A stretch of 7,485 nucleotides of DNA, taken from positions 1 to 7,485 of the forward strand of contig JAOZUP010000193.1 in assembly GCA_029938595.1 (NCBI GenBank), written 5' to 3'. The notes beneath the pieces are model-generated. The model worked only from the letters and a program-made list of their open reading frames with translations, was not told where the DNA came from and made no database searches. The stretch comes from Thermoanaerobaculales bacterium. Lineage in GTDB: Bacteria > Acidobacteriota > Thermoanaerobaculia > Thermoanaerobaculales > Sulfomarinibacteraceae. Positions 7,399 through 7,485 of the stretch are shown here, in pieces. Position 1 is the first letter of the stretch. Every line of letters begins with the position of its first letter. The position numbers and the translations under genes are program-made.

Positions 7399-7485
7399 TC
7401 ACAACTCGGGTGCGATTTCCACCATCTTGAAGGCCTCGATGATGTCACCTTCCTTGATGTCCTGATAGCGGTCGAGGCCGATGCC
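7399..7485 (-). CDS. infB: Translation initiation factor IF-2, C-terminal fragment
   Basis: Only the last 28 codons and the TGA stop are inside the window. The peptide GIGLDRYQDIKEGDIIEAF, ending in MVEIAPEL, matches the end of IF2 domain IV (family pattern GxGLxxFxDIKxGDxIExxE). The rest of the gene lies beyond the right edge. IF2 is the GTPase that places initiator tRNA on the 30S subunit, and infB normally leads this stretch of the operon. Confidence 0.9.
   Translation of the reverse strand, partial: GIGLDRYQDIKEGDIIEAFKMVEIAPEL

Overview
The window is GC-rich bacterial chromosome read almost entirely from the minus strand. The right three quarters hold the distal part of the conserved translation and RNA-processing operon, in transcription order: infB (last 28 codons only), a DUF503/YlxP-type gene, rbfA, a DHH/DHHA1 phosphoesterase (NrnA type), truB, rpsO and pnp. 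A strong intrinsic terminator with a GAAA loop ends it just after pnp. This order recurs in Acidobacteriota, Firmicutes and several deep-branching phyla. The protein sequences and the FadR-like operator give a loose impression of an acidobacterial or similar non-proteobacterial host. That is an inference, and no single sequence here fixes the phylum.

Genes in the operon are tightly packed. The gaps are 18 nt (infB to the DUF503 gene) and 13 nt (DUF503 gene to rbfA). There are 4-nt stop/start overlaps for rbfA/nrnA (GTGA) and nrnA/truB (ATGA). Only the spacers before rpsO (76 nt) and before pnp (101 nt) are longer, and each can form a hairpin close to the next start, where autoregulation by S15 and PNPase is known in other bacteria. 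Together these genes cover initiation (IF2), small-subunit maturation (RbfA, S15), tRNA U55 pseudouridylation (TruB) and RNA or nucleotide turnover (NrnA-like, PNPase).

The 318-nt gap 1718-2035 separates this operon from a different transcription unit, an acyl-CoA dehydrogenase of the long family with an extra C-terminal domain; its last residues lie off the left edge. The gap holds, from right to left: the pnp terminator; an inverted pair of four-unit heptanucleotide arrays with a nested hairpin in the loop; a perfect 11-bp-arm palindrome; a sigma70-like promoter; a perfect 7-4-7 operator matching the Bacillus FadR type; and a strong Shine-Dalgarno before a GTG start. The operator overlaps the predicted -10 edge and start site, which suggests the dehydrogenase is repressed by a TetR-family fatty-acid regulator and released by acyl-CoA.

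Most of the window is ordinary housekeeping DNA. The parts worth a second look are the heptad and palindrome repeats in 1825-1958, the FadR-like operator, the two leader hairpins, the nine-base homopolymer in truB and the Asp-to-Glu change in the NrnA-like protein. No convincing new multi-gene system is visible.
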